Source: Streptomyces sp. HUAS CB01 (GTDB lineage Bacteria > Actinomycetota > Actinomycetes > Streptomycetales > Streptomycetaceae). From it: a stretch of DNA of 64,000 bases. The stretch spans positions 558,001-622,000 of the forward strand of contig NZ_CP129137.1 of the NCBI RefSeq assembly GCF_030406905.1, read 5' to 3'. The notes beneath the pieces were generated by a model, which did no database searches, was not told where the DNA came from, and saw nothing but the letters and a program-made list of their open reading frames with translations. Below, piece by piece: positions 1 through 8,843 of this stretch. The translations under genes and the position numbers were made by a program. How positions within the stretch are numbered: position 1 is the first letter of the stretch; every line of letters begins with the position of its first letter.

Positions 1-1262
1 CGCTCCAGCCGCTCGGCAGCAACCGGATGGTCCACGAAGCGCCGGGCGCTCTGGAGCGTCATCCCCGTCGCGAAGAGCCGCTGGATGGCGAGGTCGTGCA
101 GGTCCCGGGCGATACGGTCCCGGTCGGCGAGCAGGCTCACCTGCTCGGCGTCGCGGCGCCGGTCGGCCAGTTCCATGGCGAGGGCCGCCTGCCCGGCGAA
201 CCCGGACAGCGGCGCGGTCTCGGTGTCGCCGAACGCGGCCCGGCCCGAGCTGCGGGCCAGCATCAGCACGCCGCGCAGCTTCTCCGGGGCGCCCACCAGC
301 ACCGCCATCACCGCGCCGAAGTCCTTCCAGCGTTCCGGCCGGAACGTGACCCGGGGGTCGTCCGCCGCGTCCGGCGTGGTGATCATGCCGTGCTCGCTGA
401 GCAGCGCCGCCCTGGCGAGCGTGCCCTCGCCGCTCGGCAGTACGACGCCGAGATGGCGCTCGGCGCCCTCGCCGTGCGCGAGGGCGCAGCGCAGGTTCCC
501 GTCCGGTTCGGTGAGATAGACGAGCCCGAGGTCGGCGCAGGAGATCCGTCGGGCCCGGTCGAGCATCATCTCCAGCACCTCGGACTCCGAGGCACCGGAA
601 AGCAGTGCGCTGGTGCACTCGGCGCTCGCGGCGAGCCACTGCTCGCGGGAGCGGGTCTCCTCGAACAGCCGGGCGTTCTCGATGGCGATTCCGGCCGCGA
701 CGGCGAGCGTCGACAGGACCGCTTCGTCCTCGTCGTCGAAGGACGCACCACCGCGCTTCCCGGTGAGGTAGAGGTTTCCGAACACCTCGTCGCGCACCCT
801 GATGGGGACGCCGAGGAACGAGTGCTCGGAGGGGTGGTGCCCGGGGAAGCCGGAGGACGCCTCGTGGTCGGCGAGTTCGGCGAGCCGGAGCGGCGCGGGA
901 TGCCGGACGAGCTCACCGAGGAGTCCGTGTCCGGAGGGCAGGTCCCTGATCCGTCCACGCAGTTCGTCGCTGATCCCCACGGGCAGGAACTGCGACAGGC
1001 GCTTGTCGCCCCCGATCACGCCGAGGGCCCCGTACTCGGCGTCGACGAGGACGACGGCCGCTCCGACGATCTCCCGCAGCACCTGCGACAGGTCCAGCCC
1101 GCGGCCCACCGAGAGCACGGCCTCCAGCAGGCCGTTGAGCCTGTCCCTGGTGCCGCGCACCTCGTCGATGCGCACCTGGAGCTCTTCGAGCAGTTCGTCG
1201 AACCTCAGTCGCGGGATCCGGCCCCCGCTCGGGACCGCTCCGCTCCGGATGTCCCCGCCCAT
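1..1262 (-). CDS. GAF-domain sensor histidine kinase, DosS/DevS-like (C-terminus beyond window)
   Basis: Reading the minus strand from the ATG at 1262 gives an uninterrupted frame to the window edge. A GGAGG five bases upstream fixes the start. The protein begins with a short coiled segment, then a GAF domain (about residues 30-195, with VDAEYGALGVIG and FLGVPIRVRDEVFGNLYLTG), then a second GAF domain (about 205-370). Next is a HisKA_3 dimerisation box, DRDRIARDLHDLAIQRLFA, whose His is the expected autophosphorylation site. The ATPase domain lies outside the window. This order is that of DosS/DevS sensors, which detect redox state, oxygen or NO through GAF1 and act on a NarL-type regulator. 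Haem binding cannot be judged from the sequence. The neighbours (USP, DUF1876, phosphoketolase) fit a dormancy or hypoxia regulon. Confidence 0.9.
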   Translation of the reverse strand, partial: MGGDIRSGAVPSGGRIPRLRFDELLEELQVRIDEVRGTRDRLNGLLEAVLSVGRGLDLSQVLREIVGAAVVLVDAEYGALGVIGGDKRLSQFLPVGISDELRGRIRDLPSGHGLLGELVRHPAPLRLAELADHEASSGFPGHHPSEHSFLGVPIRVRDEVFGNLYLTGKRGGASFDDEDEAVLSTLAVAAGIAIENARLFEETRSREQWLAASAECTSALLSGASESEVLEMMLDRARRISCADLGLVYLTEPDGNLRCALAHGEGAERHLGVVLPSGEGTLARAALLSEHGMITTPDAADDPRVTFRPERWKDFGAVMAVLVGAPEKLRGVLMLARSSGRAAFGDTETAPLSGFAGQAALAMELADRRRDAEQVSLLADRDRIARDLHDLAIQRLFATGMTLQSARRFVDHPVAAERLE

Positions 1263-1638
1263 GACACCTCCGCCGGTGTCGAACGGTCATGACGCGCTAC
1301 GCGCAGTTCTCACGGTAGCCCGGCGGAGGTGGAGGTGCGCGGGCGGCGGGAGCGCGTACGGAACGGTGGCCCGAGCCACCGGGGCCCCTCGTGCCGGTCC
1401 CCTGCCGCACACGGAAGGCGGAAAGGGCTCATCCACTTCTCGTGGATCCTGATTGCGCGGTGAGCGTTCCGACCGCTTCTCCGCGTCCTCTGCAGAAGCC
1501 CTTTCCGTCCCTTCCATGGAATCACCGGCCGGCGGGTCCCGCCAGGGCCCGACGGTCCCGATCGCCCCGGCACGGTCCGGGTACCCGCAGTGCGGGGCTC
1601 CGCCGGGCGGGCGGACCCGGCCTCACAGGGCAGTACGC
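1263..1638. other. Intergenic region upstream of the sensor kinase
   Basis: No convincing gene is seen in these 376 bases. They lie between the start of the sensor kinase and the stop of the DUF1876 gene, both on the minus strand, so they should hold the kinase promoter and the 3' end of the DUF1876 transcript. Two short inverted repeats are visible: GGTGGC-4-GCCACC at 1365-1380 and ATCCAC-5-GTGGAT at 1431-1447. Either could be a weak hairpin or a binding site, but neither is distinctive enough to name. Confidence 0.5.
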
Positions 1639-1929
1639 CTAGGCCGAGGGCCAGCCGTAGGGAGCGGCGACGGTGCTCTCCGGCCCGGCGCCCACCGCCT
1701 CCAGGTCCTGGTCGGCCACCCGCATCAGTTGCCGGGCGAGGTCGGTCATGGCCCGGCTCGCCGCGAGCTCGTCGCCGATCTCGGGCACGTCCACGTCCTG
1801 CGGGTTGCAGCGCGCGGTCCCGCGGCCGGTGAGCTTCGACGTGCCGGTGTCCAGTTCCATCCTGGCCCTGGTCGTACCGTCCTCCTCGGACAGGTACATC
1901 CGGACCTTCCATTCGAGCGCCCGTGTCAT
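1639..1929 (-). CDS. DUF1876 (dsRBD-like fold) domain protein
   Basis: A 96-residue protein starting MTRALEWKVRMYLSEEDG. An in-frame extension to 2100 exists, but GAGGAGG is correctly placed before the ATG at 1929, so the short form is chosen. The pattern of an N-terminal strand (WKVRMYLSEEDGTTRARMEL), a T-G-R-G-x-A-R-C-N-P segment and an acidic helix (IGDELAASRAMTDLARQLM) matches the small actinobacterial DUF1876 family. That family is common in stress loci beside universal stress proteins and has no established biochemical role. It is divergent from the exporter at 2166. Confidence 0.85.
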   Translation of the reverse strand: MTRALEWKVRMYLSEEDGTTRARMELDTGTSKLTGRGTARCNPQDVDVPEIGDELAASRAMTDLARQLMRVADQDLEAVGAGPESTVAAPYGWPSA

Positions 1930-2165
1930 CGCGTACCTCCTCGCCCGCGTCCGGGCCGCACCGCCCGCCCCGGCACCCTCCGGGCCGCAGCGCCACCGCC
2001 CTGGCTCCAGGATCCCCCGCGCCGGTGCACCTGCGCGACCGTGCCGCAGGGGGAACCGCGCGGCTCGGGCGCCGCGCCGCTGCCGGCACCGAAGTCGCAC
2101 GCCGTCACGGCGGCTGGCACGCTGAGCTTGGATGTCCCACGGTTGCCGACTGCCGGAGGTGCGCC

Positions 2166-3806
2166 ATGCGGCGGTGGCGGGCCCTGCTCGTCCTCGGGAC
2201 GGCCCAGTTCCTCATGGTGCTGGACACCTCGGTGATGAGCGTGTCGATCAGCCGTCTGGTCGAGGACTTCGACACGGAGGTCACCGCGATCCAGGCCGTG
2301 ATCACCCTCTACACCCTGGTCATGGCCGCGTTCATGATCACGGGAGGGCGGCTGGGGGACGCGTTCGGGCGACGCCGGGCGTTCGCGGTGGGACTGGTCG
2401 TCTACGGGGCGGGCTCCGCGCTCACGGCGGTCGCCCCGACGCTGTGGGTGCTGGCGGTCGGCTGGTCGGTCGTCGAGGGGCTCGGCGCCGCCCTGGTCCT
2501 GCCCGCGCTGGCCGCCCTCGTGGCGGGCGCCTACCGCGGCCGCGACCGTGCCGTCGCGTACGGCGTCATCGGCGGGCTCGCGGGCGCCGGCATCGCGGTG
2601 GGTCCGCTCCTCGGAGGGTGGGTGACGACCTATCTGACCTGGCGGGTGGTCTTCGCCGGTGAGGTCGTCGTGGTCCTGGCGCTGTTGTGCTGCGTGCGCT
2701 GGATCGACGACCGCCCCCCGACCGGGCCCAGGGTACGGATCGACGGTGTCGGTGCCGCGCTGTCCGCCGTGGGCCTCGGGCTGGTGGTCCTGGGGGTGCT
2801 GCAGAGCAGTTCCTGGGGGTGGGTGCAGCCGCGCAACGCCCCGTTCACGGTGTTCGGCTTCGCCCCGACGCTCGTCGTCATCGCCGCGGGCGCGGTCGTT
2901 CTCATGCTGTTCCGGGCGTGGGAGCGCCGCCGGGAGGCGCGCGCCCGGGACCCGCTCGTACGGTTCTCCCTCTTCGGCATCCCCCCGCTGCGTGCCGGAC
3001 TGGCCATGCTGCTGTGCCAGAACCTGGTGCTGCTCGGACTGTTCTTCGTCATCCCCCTCTATCTGCAGGTCGTCCTGGGCTTCGACGCCTTCCAGACCGG
3101 CCTCCGGCTGCTGCCCGTCTCGCTCACCATGCTCGTCGCCTCCCTGAGCGGGCCGTTCCTGGGCCGGATCGCGGGACCGAGAACGGTGGTCAGGACCGGC
3201 CTGCTCGTCCTCTTCGCCGCCGTGTTGTGGCTGCTCGCGGGGATCGAGCCGCAGCTCGACGACGTCCAGTTCGCGCTGTCGATGGCCGTGCTCGGTCTGG
3301 GCATGGGGCTGCTCGCGTCGCAGCTCGGCAATGTGGTGCAGTCCGGCGTCGGGGAGGCGGACCGCAGCGAGGCGGGCGGTCTGCAGTACACGGCCCAGAA
3401 CCTCGGATCCTCCTTGGGCACGGCGCTCATGGGCTCGATCCTGATCGGTGCGCTGGTCGCGGTGTTCACCACGCGGATCGAGGACGACCCCCGCGTCTCG
3501 GGTGCCGCACGGGAGCAGACCGGCATCGCCATCGAGGCCGGGGTCAGCTTCGTGAGCACCGAGCAGGTTCGGGCCGCTGCCGAGCAGGCCGCGCTGCCGC
3601 CCGCCGAGGTGGACGCTCTCGTGTCCTCGTACGCCGAGGCCCAACTGGGCAGCCTCAAGGCGGCCATCCTGACGGCGGCCGGGGTGACGCTCGCGGCGTT
3701 CCCGTTCACCCGCCGGCTGCCCGACGGCAGGCCGTCCCGGGAGCGGGACGGTGACGTCGGCGACGACGGCAACGGCGACGGCGACGGCGACCGGTCCTCG
3801 GTGTGA
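2166..3806 (+). CDS. MFS drug exporter, DHA2 family (14 TM, EmrB/QacA type)
   Basis: A 546-residue inner-membrane protein predicted to exchange drugs or other toxic compounds for protons. MFS motif A is clear between TM2 and TM3 (GGRLGDAFGRRRAF), and motif C, typical of antiporters, is present as AGAGIAVGPLLGG. About 14 hydrophobic segments are visible, which places it in DHA2 rather than the 12-TM DHA1 group. A frame extends upstream to 1923, but GGAGG before the ATG at 2166 and the start MRRWRALLVLGTAQFLMVLD favour this start. The C-terminus is an Asp/Gly tail. No TetR-type regulator is adjacent and the substrate is unknown. Confidence 0.9.
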   Translation: MRRWRALLVLGTAQFLMVLDTSVMSVSISRLVEDFDTEVTAIQAVITLYTLVMAAFMITGGRLGDAFGRRRAFAVGLVVYGAGSALTAVAPTLWVLAVGWSVVEGLGAALVLPALAALVAGAYRGRDRAVAYGVIGGLAGAGIAVGPLLGGWVTTYLTWRVVFAGEVVVVLALLCCVRWIDDRPPTGPRVRIDGVGAALSAVGLGLVVLGVLQSSSWGWVQPRNAPFTVFGFAPTLVVIAAGAVVLMLFRAWERRREARARDPLVRFSLFGIPPLRAGLAMLLCQNLVLLGLFFVIPLYLQVVLGFDAFQTGLRLLPVSLTMLVASLSGPFLGRIAGPRTVVRTGLLVLFAAVLWLLAGIEPQLDDVQFALSMAVLGLGMGLLASQLGNVVQSGVGEADRSEAGGLQYTAQNLGSSLGTALMGSILIGALVAVFTTRIEDDPRVSGAAREQTGIAIEAGVSFVSTEQVRAAAEQAALPPAEVDALVSSYAEAQLGSLKAAILTAAGVTLAAFPFTRRLPDGRPSRERDGDVGDDGNGDGDGDRSSV

Positions 3807-4290
3807 GGCCCGCCGTGGCGCAGGGCACGCGGTTCCCGCCGGCGGCAGGGGCCGGCCTGCGGAGGCCCGTGGTGGGCAGGCCCGGGGCATGCCGCTCCGT
3901 CGCGGCGGCTCCGGCGGCTCACGTCCACGCGAGGTTCCGGACCGGCATCCAACGGACGAGCGGGGCGTCCGGGGCGGCGGTTCACGAGCGCACCGCCCAC
4001 GGCGCGGAGGCCGCAGGGAGGCGGACAGAGGTGGCCGGGCCTGCGGGCCGCGCCCCGCGGTACGCCCCCACCGCCGTGCCGCGGCACGGCGGTGGCGCGC
4101 ACGAGCAGGCCGCGGCCGCGGCGGTCCCGCGCCGGGGCGGCGGGCGCGGTGGATCAAGCAGCGGCCTCGGCGGGCTTTACCCGCACCAGCGGTCCCACGC
4201 CGGGCGGCGGCCACGACGGATCAGGCCGTGGCCTCGGCTGGTTCCACCCGCACCTGGCGGTCCCGCGCCCGGGGCGGCGGCCACGGCGGA
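3807..4290. other. Gene-free interval between convergent exporter and USP genes
   Basis: These 484 bases separate the stop codons of two convergent genes. The frames that cross it are Arg/Pro/Gly-rich and look like GC-driven shadows. The right half is occupied by the degenerate tandem repeat described separately. No clear hairpin terminator is seen. Confidence 0.5.
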
Positions 4291-4305
4291 TCAGGCCGCG
4301 GCGGC
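4095..4305. repeat. Degenerate tandem repeat (67-70 bp unit) spanning the 3' end of the USP gene
   Basis: Three copies are anchored by GGATCA at 4151, 4218 and 4288 (spacing 67 and 70 bp). A shorter, more decayed copy lies to the left from about 4100. Shared blocks are GGATCA(A/G)GC-GGCCTCGGC, a CCCGCACC block, GCGGTCCC and a GGGCGGCGGCCAC block. The rightmost copy contains the stop codon of the universal stress protein gene (4291-4293), so the array looks like repeated duplication of the end of that gene into the downstream space, followed by divergence. Confidence 0.7.
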
Positions 4306-4761
4306 CCCGCTGCCGCCGACCTTCACGTCCGGCCGGACGATCACCACGGGGCAGGGCGCGTGCTGGCTGACCTGCTGGCTCACCGAGCCCAGGAGCATCC
4401 GCGCGAACCCGCCGCGGCCGCGCGAGCCCACCACCAGGAGTTCGGCCCCCTCCGCGGCGATCAGCAGGGCCTCGGTCGGGTTGCCGTGCACCAGACGCTC
4501 GTGGACCTGGGTCTCACCGGTCTCGCCGAGGACCTTCCGCACTTCCTCCACGAGGCCGCGCTTGGCCTCCTCGGCGTCGAACTCCGTGTCGACCGCGGGG
4601 GCCGACCAGCCGTGCGCGCCCGGCAGTTCGTACGCCGCCACCGCGTCCACCGTCGCCCCGATCAGCCCGGCATGCCGGACGGCCCAGCGCAGCGCGGCGT
4701 ACGACGAGGGCGAGCCGTCGATGCCCACGACCACCCGGGGGGCCGGATCGCTCGTGCTCAT
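4291..4761 (-). CDS. Universal stress protein (UspA family)
   Basis: A single-domain 156-residue USP. It opens with the usual first strand and loop, RVVVGIDGSPSSYAALRWA, and carries the ATP-binding signature G-2-G-9-G-(S/T) as GSRGRGGFARMLLGSVS, followed by CPVVIVRP. It is therefore an ATP-binding USP. These proteins act in the cytoplasm in hypoxia, starvation or general stress, usually through unknown partners. A tail of Gly/Ala residues ends the protein inside a tandem repeat. It is the next gene after phosphoketolase on the same strand, but a strong hairpin separates the two, so it may have its own promoter. Confidence 0.93.
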   Translation of the reverse strand: MSTSDPAPRVVVGIDGSPSSYAALRWAVRHAGLIGATVDAVAAYELPGAHGWSAPAVDTEFDAEEAKRGLVEEVRKVLGETGETQVHERLVHGNPTEALLIAAEGAELLVVGSRGRGGFARMLLGSVSQQVSQHAPCPVVIVRPDVKVGGSGAAAA

Positions 4762-4825
4762 GCCGTTCCACCTTTCTCGCAGACCCCGTCATCCACGCTG
4801 CGCGACCCCGCGCGGTTCCGCCAGG

Positions 4826-4866
4826 CGAGAGCCGCCGGCCGGGGGTCCGGCGGCCGGCGGCTCTCG
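4826..4866 (-). terminator. Strong hairpin terminator after phosphoketolase gene
   Basis: A perfect 16-bp stem (left arm 4826-4841, CGAGAGCCGCCGGCCG; right arm 4851-4866) closes a 9-base loop. It starts about 17 bases after the phosphoketolase stop codon and ends about 65 bases before the USP start, both on the minus strand. There is no T tract, as is usual for Streptomyces hairpin terminators. Confidence 0.8.
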
Positions 4867-4882
4867 GGCCGTTCGCGGCTGC

Positions 4883-7267
4883 TCAGCCGCCCCAGCTCCA
4901 TTCGGCGACCTCGGGCATGTCGACGCCGTGCTCCCGGATCCAGGCGTGGTGGCGGGTACGGGCGTCGGCCATGGCCTGGCGCACGGCGACCGCGCGCGCC
5001 CCGAGACCGGGCACCCGGTCGATGACGTCCATGACCAGCCGGAAGCGGTCGAGGTCGTTGCTGACGACCATGTCGAAGGGCGTGGTGGTCGTGCCGAACT
5101 CCTTGTACCCGCGGACGTGCAGGTTCCCGTGGCCCGCCCGGCGGTAGGCGAGCCGGTGCACCAGCCACGGGTAGCCGTGGTAGGCGAAGATCACGGGCTT
5201 GTCCCGGGTGAAGACGGCGTCGTACTCGAAGTCGGGCATTCCGTGGGGGTGCTCGTCCTTGGGCATCAGACGCGTCATGTCGACGACGTTGACGACCCTG
5301 AGGACGAGTTCCGGGAGGTGCCGGCGCAGCAGTTCGGCGGCGGCGAGGGCTTCCTGGGTGGGGACGTCCCCGGCGCAGGCCAGCACCGCGTCGGGTTCGC
5401 GCTCCCCCGTCTCCGTACCGGCCCAGTCCCAGACCCCGACACCGCGGGCGCAGTGCGTGCGTGCCTCGTCGAGGCCGAGCCAGTCGAAGCATGGTTGTTT
5501 GCCGGCGACGACGACGTTCACGTAGTCGCGGCTGCGCAGGGCGTGGTCGGCGACGGCGAGGAGGGTGTTGGTGTCCGGCGGCAGGTACACGCGGACGACC
5601 TCGGGACTCTTGTTGAGGACGTGGTCGACGAAGCCCGGGTCCTGGTGGGAGAAGCCGTTGTGGTCCTGGCGCCAGACGTGCGAGGTCAGCAGGTAGTTGA
5701 GGGAGGCGATGGGTGCGCGCCAGTGCAGCCGACGGGAGGTCCTGAGCCATTTGATGTGCTGGTTGACCATCGAGTCGACGATGTGGACGAAGGCCTCGTA
5801 GCAGGAGAACAGCCCGTGGCGGCCGGTGAGGAGATAGCCCTCGAGCCAGCCCTGGCAGCAGTGCTCGGACAGGATCTCCATGACCCTGCCGTCACGTGCC
5901 AGGTGCTCGTCGGTGGGACGGAACTCGGCCTGCCAGGCCTTGCCGCTGACGTCGTACACGGCCTCCAGCCGGTTCGAGGCGGTCTCGTCCGGGCCGACCA
6001 GCCGGAAGTCGCGGCGGCTCTCGGTGTCCTTCATGATCTGCGCGAGCAGCCGGCCCAGTACCCGGGTGGGCTCGTGCAGGGTCGACCCGGGCTTGTCGAC
6101 GGGCACCGCGAAGTCCTCGAGCGGGGAGACGGGCAGGTCGCGCAGCAGGAGCCCCCCGTTCGCGTGCGGGGTGGCGCCGAGCCTGCGGTCGCCGTCGGGG
6201 ACGCAGGCGAGGACCCGGGGACGCGGGCTGCCGTGCTCGTCGAAGAGCTCGTCGGGGCGGTACGAGCGCAGCCACCGCTCGAGCTGCCGCAGGTGGGCGG
6301 GGTCGTCCCGGACTCCGGCGAGCGGTACCTGGTGGGCGCGCCAGGTGCCCTCGACGGGCCGGCCGTCGACCTCGGCGGGGCCCGTCCAGCCCTTGGGGGT
6401 GCGCAGGACGATCACGGGCCAGCGGGGCCGCTCGGTCCTCCCCCGGTCGCGGGCCTCGTGCTGGATGGCTGCGATACGGTCCAGGGCCTCGTCCATGGCG
6501 GCGGCCATCGCCCGGTGCACCTCCGCCGGCTTGTGGCCGGTGACGTGCAGGGGTTCGTGGCCGTAGCCGCGCAGCAGCGCGTCGAGTTCGTCCTCCGGGA
6601 GCCGGGCCGGGATCGTCGGATTGGCGATCTTGTAGCCGTTGAGATGGAGGATCGGCAGCACCGCACCGTCGTGGACGGGGTCGAGGAGCTTGTTGGAGTG
6701 CCAGGAGGCGGCGAGCGGGCCGGTCTCCGCCTCACCGTCGCCGATGACACAGGCGACGACGAGCCCGGGGTTGTCCAGGGCGGCTCCGTAGGCGTGGCTG
6801 AGGGAGTAGCCCAGCTCGCCGCCCTCGTGGATGGAGCCGGGTGTCTCGGGGGCGACATGGCTGGGGACGCCACCGGGGAAGGAGAACTGGCGGAAGAGCC
6901 GGTCCATGCCCTCCCCGTCACGGCTCACGTCCGGGTAGGTCTCGCTGTAACTGCCCTCGAGCCACGAGTTGGCGAGCACGGCCGGTCCGCCGTGGCCGGG
7001 ACCCCAGACGGCCAGGGCGGACAGATCACGTGCCTTGATCACCCGGTTGAGGTGGGTGTGGACGAGGTTGAGTCCCGGACAGGTGCCCCAGTGCCCGAGC
7101 AGCCGCGGCTTGATGTGCTCCGGACGCAGGGGCTCCCGCAGGAGCGCGTTGCGCATCAGGTAGATCTGGCCCGCCGAGAGGTAGTTCGCCGCCCGCCAGT
7201 GCGCGTCCAGCTCGGCGAGCTCCTCCCTGCTCAGCGCCGTCCGGCCGTGCCGCTTGCCCTTGAGCAT
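4883..7267 (-). CDS. xfp: Xylulose-5-phosphate/fructose-6-phosphate phosphoketolase
   Basis: A 794-residue thiamine-diphosphate enzyme that cleaves xylulose 5-phosphate or fructose 6-phosphate with phosphate to acetyl phosphate plus glyceraldehyde 3-phosphate or erythrose 4-phosphate. Hallmarks are LSAGQIYL near residue 28, [27 protein letters not shown], the ThDP motif with [30 protein letters not shown] and [16 protein letters not shown]. Length matches the family. The frame extends upstream to 7504, but GGAGG eight bases before the ATG at 7267 and the family N-terminus ([20 protein letters not shown]) set the start. It supplies acetyl phosphate and ATP under oxygen limitation, consistent with the stress genes around it. 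Confidence 0.97.
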   Translation of the reverse strand: MLKGKRHGRTALSREELAELDAHWRAANYLSAGQIYLMRNALLREPLRPEHIKPRLLGHWGTCPGLNLVHTHLNRVIKARDLSALAVWGPGHGGPAVLANSWLEGSYSETYPDVSRDGEGMDRLFRQFSFPGGVPSHVAPETPGSIHEGGELGYSLSHAYGAALDNPGLVVACVIGDGEAETGPLAASWHSNKLLDPVHDGAVLPILHLNGYKIANPTIPARLPEDELDALLRGYGHEPLHVTGHKPAEVHRAMAAAMDEALDRIAAIQHEARDRGRTERPRWPVIVLRTPKGWTGPAEVDGRPVEGTWRAHQVPLAGVRDDPAHLRQLERWLRSYRPDELFDEHGSPRPRVLACVPDGDRRLGATPHANGGLLLRDLPVSPLEDFAVPVDKPGSTLHEPTRVLGRLLAQIMKDTESRRDFRLVGPDETASNRLEAVYDVSGKAWQAEFRPTDEHLARDGRVMEILSEHCCQGWLEGYLLTGRHGLFSCYEAFVHIVDSMVNQHIKWLRTSRRLHWRAPIASLNYLLTSHVWRQDHNGFSHQDPGFVDHVLNKSPEVVRVYLPPDTNTLLAVADHALRSRDYVNVVVAGKQPCFDWLGLDEARTHCARGVGVWDWAGTETGEREPDAVLACAGDVPTQEALAAAELLRRHLPELVLRVVNVVDMTRLMPKDEHPHGMPDFEYDAVFTRDKPVIFAYHGYPWLVHRLAYRRAGHGNLHVRGYKEFGTTTTPFDMVVSNDLDRFRLVMDVIDRVPGLGARAVAVRQAMADARTRHHAWIREHGVDMPEVAEWSWGG

Positions 7268-7406
7268 CGAGACCTCCGAAACGTCGTCGCTTGTCGGTGA
7301 GGTACCGCCGCCGGAGCCAGGCGCCCTCGCGCCTCGCACGGCCGCTGATCCGCCCGGCGCCGGGGGATCCGCCGCGGACGGCCACTCGGTACAGTTTCCC
7401 GCTCGC

Positions 7407-7459
7407 GGCGGAACAGTCGTGCCGTACGCCCGGCCGTGGCGGAACGGTCGCGCCGTACG
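7407..7459. promoter_or_regulatory. Two 22-bp direct repeats upstream of phosphoketolase
   Basis: Copies at 7407-7428 and 7438-7459 start GGCGGAAC, end GCCGTACG and differ at only 2 of 22 positions. Their 31-bp spacing is about three helical turns, placing both on one face of the DNA. They lie 140-190 bp before the phosphoketolase start and after the stop of the GNAT-AAA+ gene, where the xfp promoter should be. No regulator can be named from the sequence. Confidence 0.5.
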
Positions 7460-7513
7460 GGTGGGTTCAGGCCACGCACCACCCGAGCGGGCGGTGCGCG
7501 CCACGCGCGGCGC

Positions 7514-8800
7514 TCACACCCGGGCCGCGGCCCTCAGGTCGTGGTCGAAGGCCCGGATGTCCTCCTCCGTGAGCGTGGTGCGGGTGTGCGCCACCGCCTG
7601 CAGGTAGTCGTCGGTGAGCCGGCCCTGCTCTCCCTCGGACGGCGAGCCGTCGGCCAGATGGCGTTCGAAGGCGCTCTGGGCGGCGGTGCGCGCCGCGAAC
7701 TCGATGTCCGCCGGGGTGAACCGGTCGCTCGCGGCGACCAGCGCCTCCAGGTCGATGCCGGAGAGGCGGTCGGGACCGATGTACCGCGTCCAGATGGCCT
7801 GCCGGGCGTCGGCGTCGGGCGGTCCGACCGGGATCAGGTAGTCGAACCGTCCGGGCCGCAGGAAGGCGGGGTCCAGGCTGCGGACCGCGTTGGTCGCGCA
7901 GATGAGCAGCCGGCGCTCGCCGCGCCGGAACTGCGGGATGAGCTTGAGGAGCTCGTTGGTCACCCGGTGGGCGAGCGTGGTGGGGTCACGGCGCTCGGAG
8001 GCGATCTCCTCCGCCTCGTCGAAGAAGAGGACGACCCGGTCGAGGTGGGCCACCCGGGAGAACAGCTGGCGCAGCCCGGCGGCCACGCCGTGCGGGTCGG
8101 CGGCGAGCTGGTACGGGAACACCTCGATGAACGCCCATCGGAGCCGGGACGCCACCGCTCGCGCGAAGGTGGTCTTGCCCGTGCCCGGCGGGCCGAACAG
8201 CACAACAGCGCGCGGCGGCACCAGCTGGAACCGATCCGCGGCGTCCGGGTGCTCCAGGGGGAGCACCAGCCGCCGCTCGATGAGCGTCTTCTCCGCGTCC
8301 ATGCCCGCGATGTGGTGCCACAGACCCGCCTCGGGGACCGCGCCGCCCAGCTGCTCCAGGATGGTGGTCTCCGCCGAATCCGCGGACAGCACCTTCTCGA
8401 AGTAGCTCAGATCGGGCCGATGGGTGTAGCGGGAGTTCAGGAAGGCCTGTTCGCCGACCTCGCCCTCGGGCAGCAGGGCGCCGATGCGACGCACACCCGC
8501 CTGGGCGAGGCGCTCCTCCAGGGCCGCGAGGAGCGCGGATCCGATGCCGTGTCCGCGCCACTCCCGGGCGATCGCCAGCCGCAGCACCCACGCCCGCTCC
8601 TCGGCGGTGGAGGACACCGCCGCGCCCACGACCCGGTCCCCCACCGCGGCGACCACGGCGGGGGCGTCCGTGCGTATGGCGCTGACCACCTCGGCCAGCG
8701 TCACGGCCGGCTCGGAGGGTGTGTCCCGCGCTTCCTCCCAGATGCGCACCACCTGGTCGAGGTCGCCGTCCTCCAGGTCCCGGACCCGCCATGGAGCCAT
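7514..8800 (-). CDS. GNAT acetyltransferase-AAA+ ATPase fusion protein
   Basis: A 428-residue fusion. Residues 1-140 form a GNAT acetyltransferase domain; the acetyl-CoA loop is seen in WVLRLAIAREWRGHGIGSALL. Residues 165-425 form an AAA+ domain: Walker A GPPGTGKTT near 205, Walker B VVLFFDEAEE, sensor 1 LLICATN and an arginine-finger region FLRPGRFDYLIPVG. The AAA+ part resembles FtsH/Cdc48-type ATPases but has no protease or second ATPase domain. A GTG nine bases upstream is possible, but GAGG is better spaced for the ATG at 8800. Coupling of acetylation to an ATP-driven remodeller is an inference. It is co-directional with, and 246 bp before, phosphoketolase. Confidence 0.88.
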   Translation of the reverse strand: MAPWRVRDLEDGDLDQVVRIWEEARDTPSEPAVTLAEVVSAIRTDAPAVVAAVGDRVVGAAVSSTAEERAWVLRLAIAREWRGHGIGSALLAALEERLAQAGVRRIGALLPEGEVGEQAFLNSRYTHRPDLSYFEKVLSADSAETTILEQLGGAVPEAGLWHHIAGMDAEKTLIERRLVLPLEHPDAADRFQLVPPRAVVLFGPPGTGKTTFARAVASRLRWAFIEVFPYQLAADPHGVAAGLRQLFSRVAHLDRVVLFFDEAEEIASERRDPTTLAHRVTNELLKLIPQFRRGERRLLICATNAVRSLDPAFLRPGRFDYLIPVGPPDADARQAIWTRYIGPDRLSGIDLEALVAASDRFTPADIEFAARTAAQSAFERHLADGSPSEGEQGRLTDDYLQAVAHTRTTLTEEDIRAFDHDLRAAARV

Positions 8801-8843
8801 GACACTCACCTCACCGGCCCATTCTCACCCGGCGGGCGCGGGC

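Noticed and set aside
27..1292. Long plus-strand open frame at the window start
   Set aside because: It is antisense to a GAF-HisKA_3 kinase with clear motifs; its own translation is a His/Arg/Glu/Pro-rich GC shadow.
1926..4214. 762-codon minus-strand frame opposite the MFS exporter
   Set aside because: Translation is Arg/Gly/His/Glu-rich without domains, while the plus strand encodes a recognisable 14-TM exporter.
3803..7300. 1165-codon plus-strand frame across USP and phosphoketolase
   Set aside because: It is antisense to two well-recognised genes; the length reflects high GC with few stop codons.
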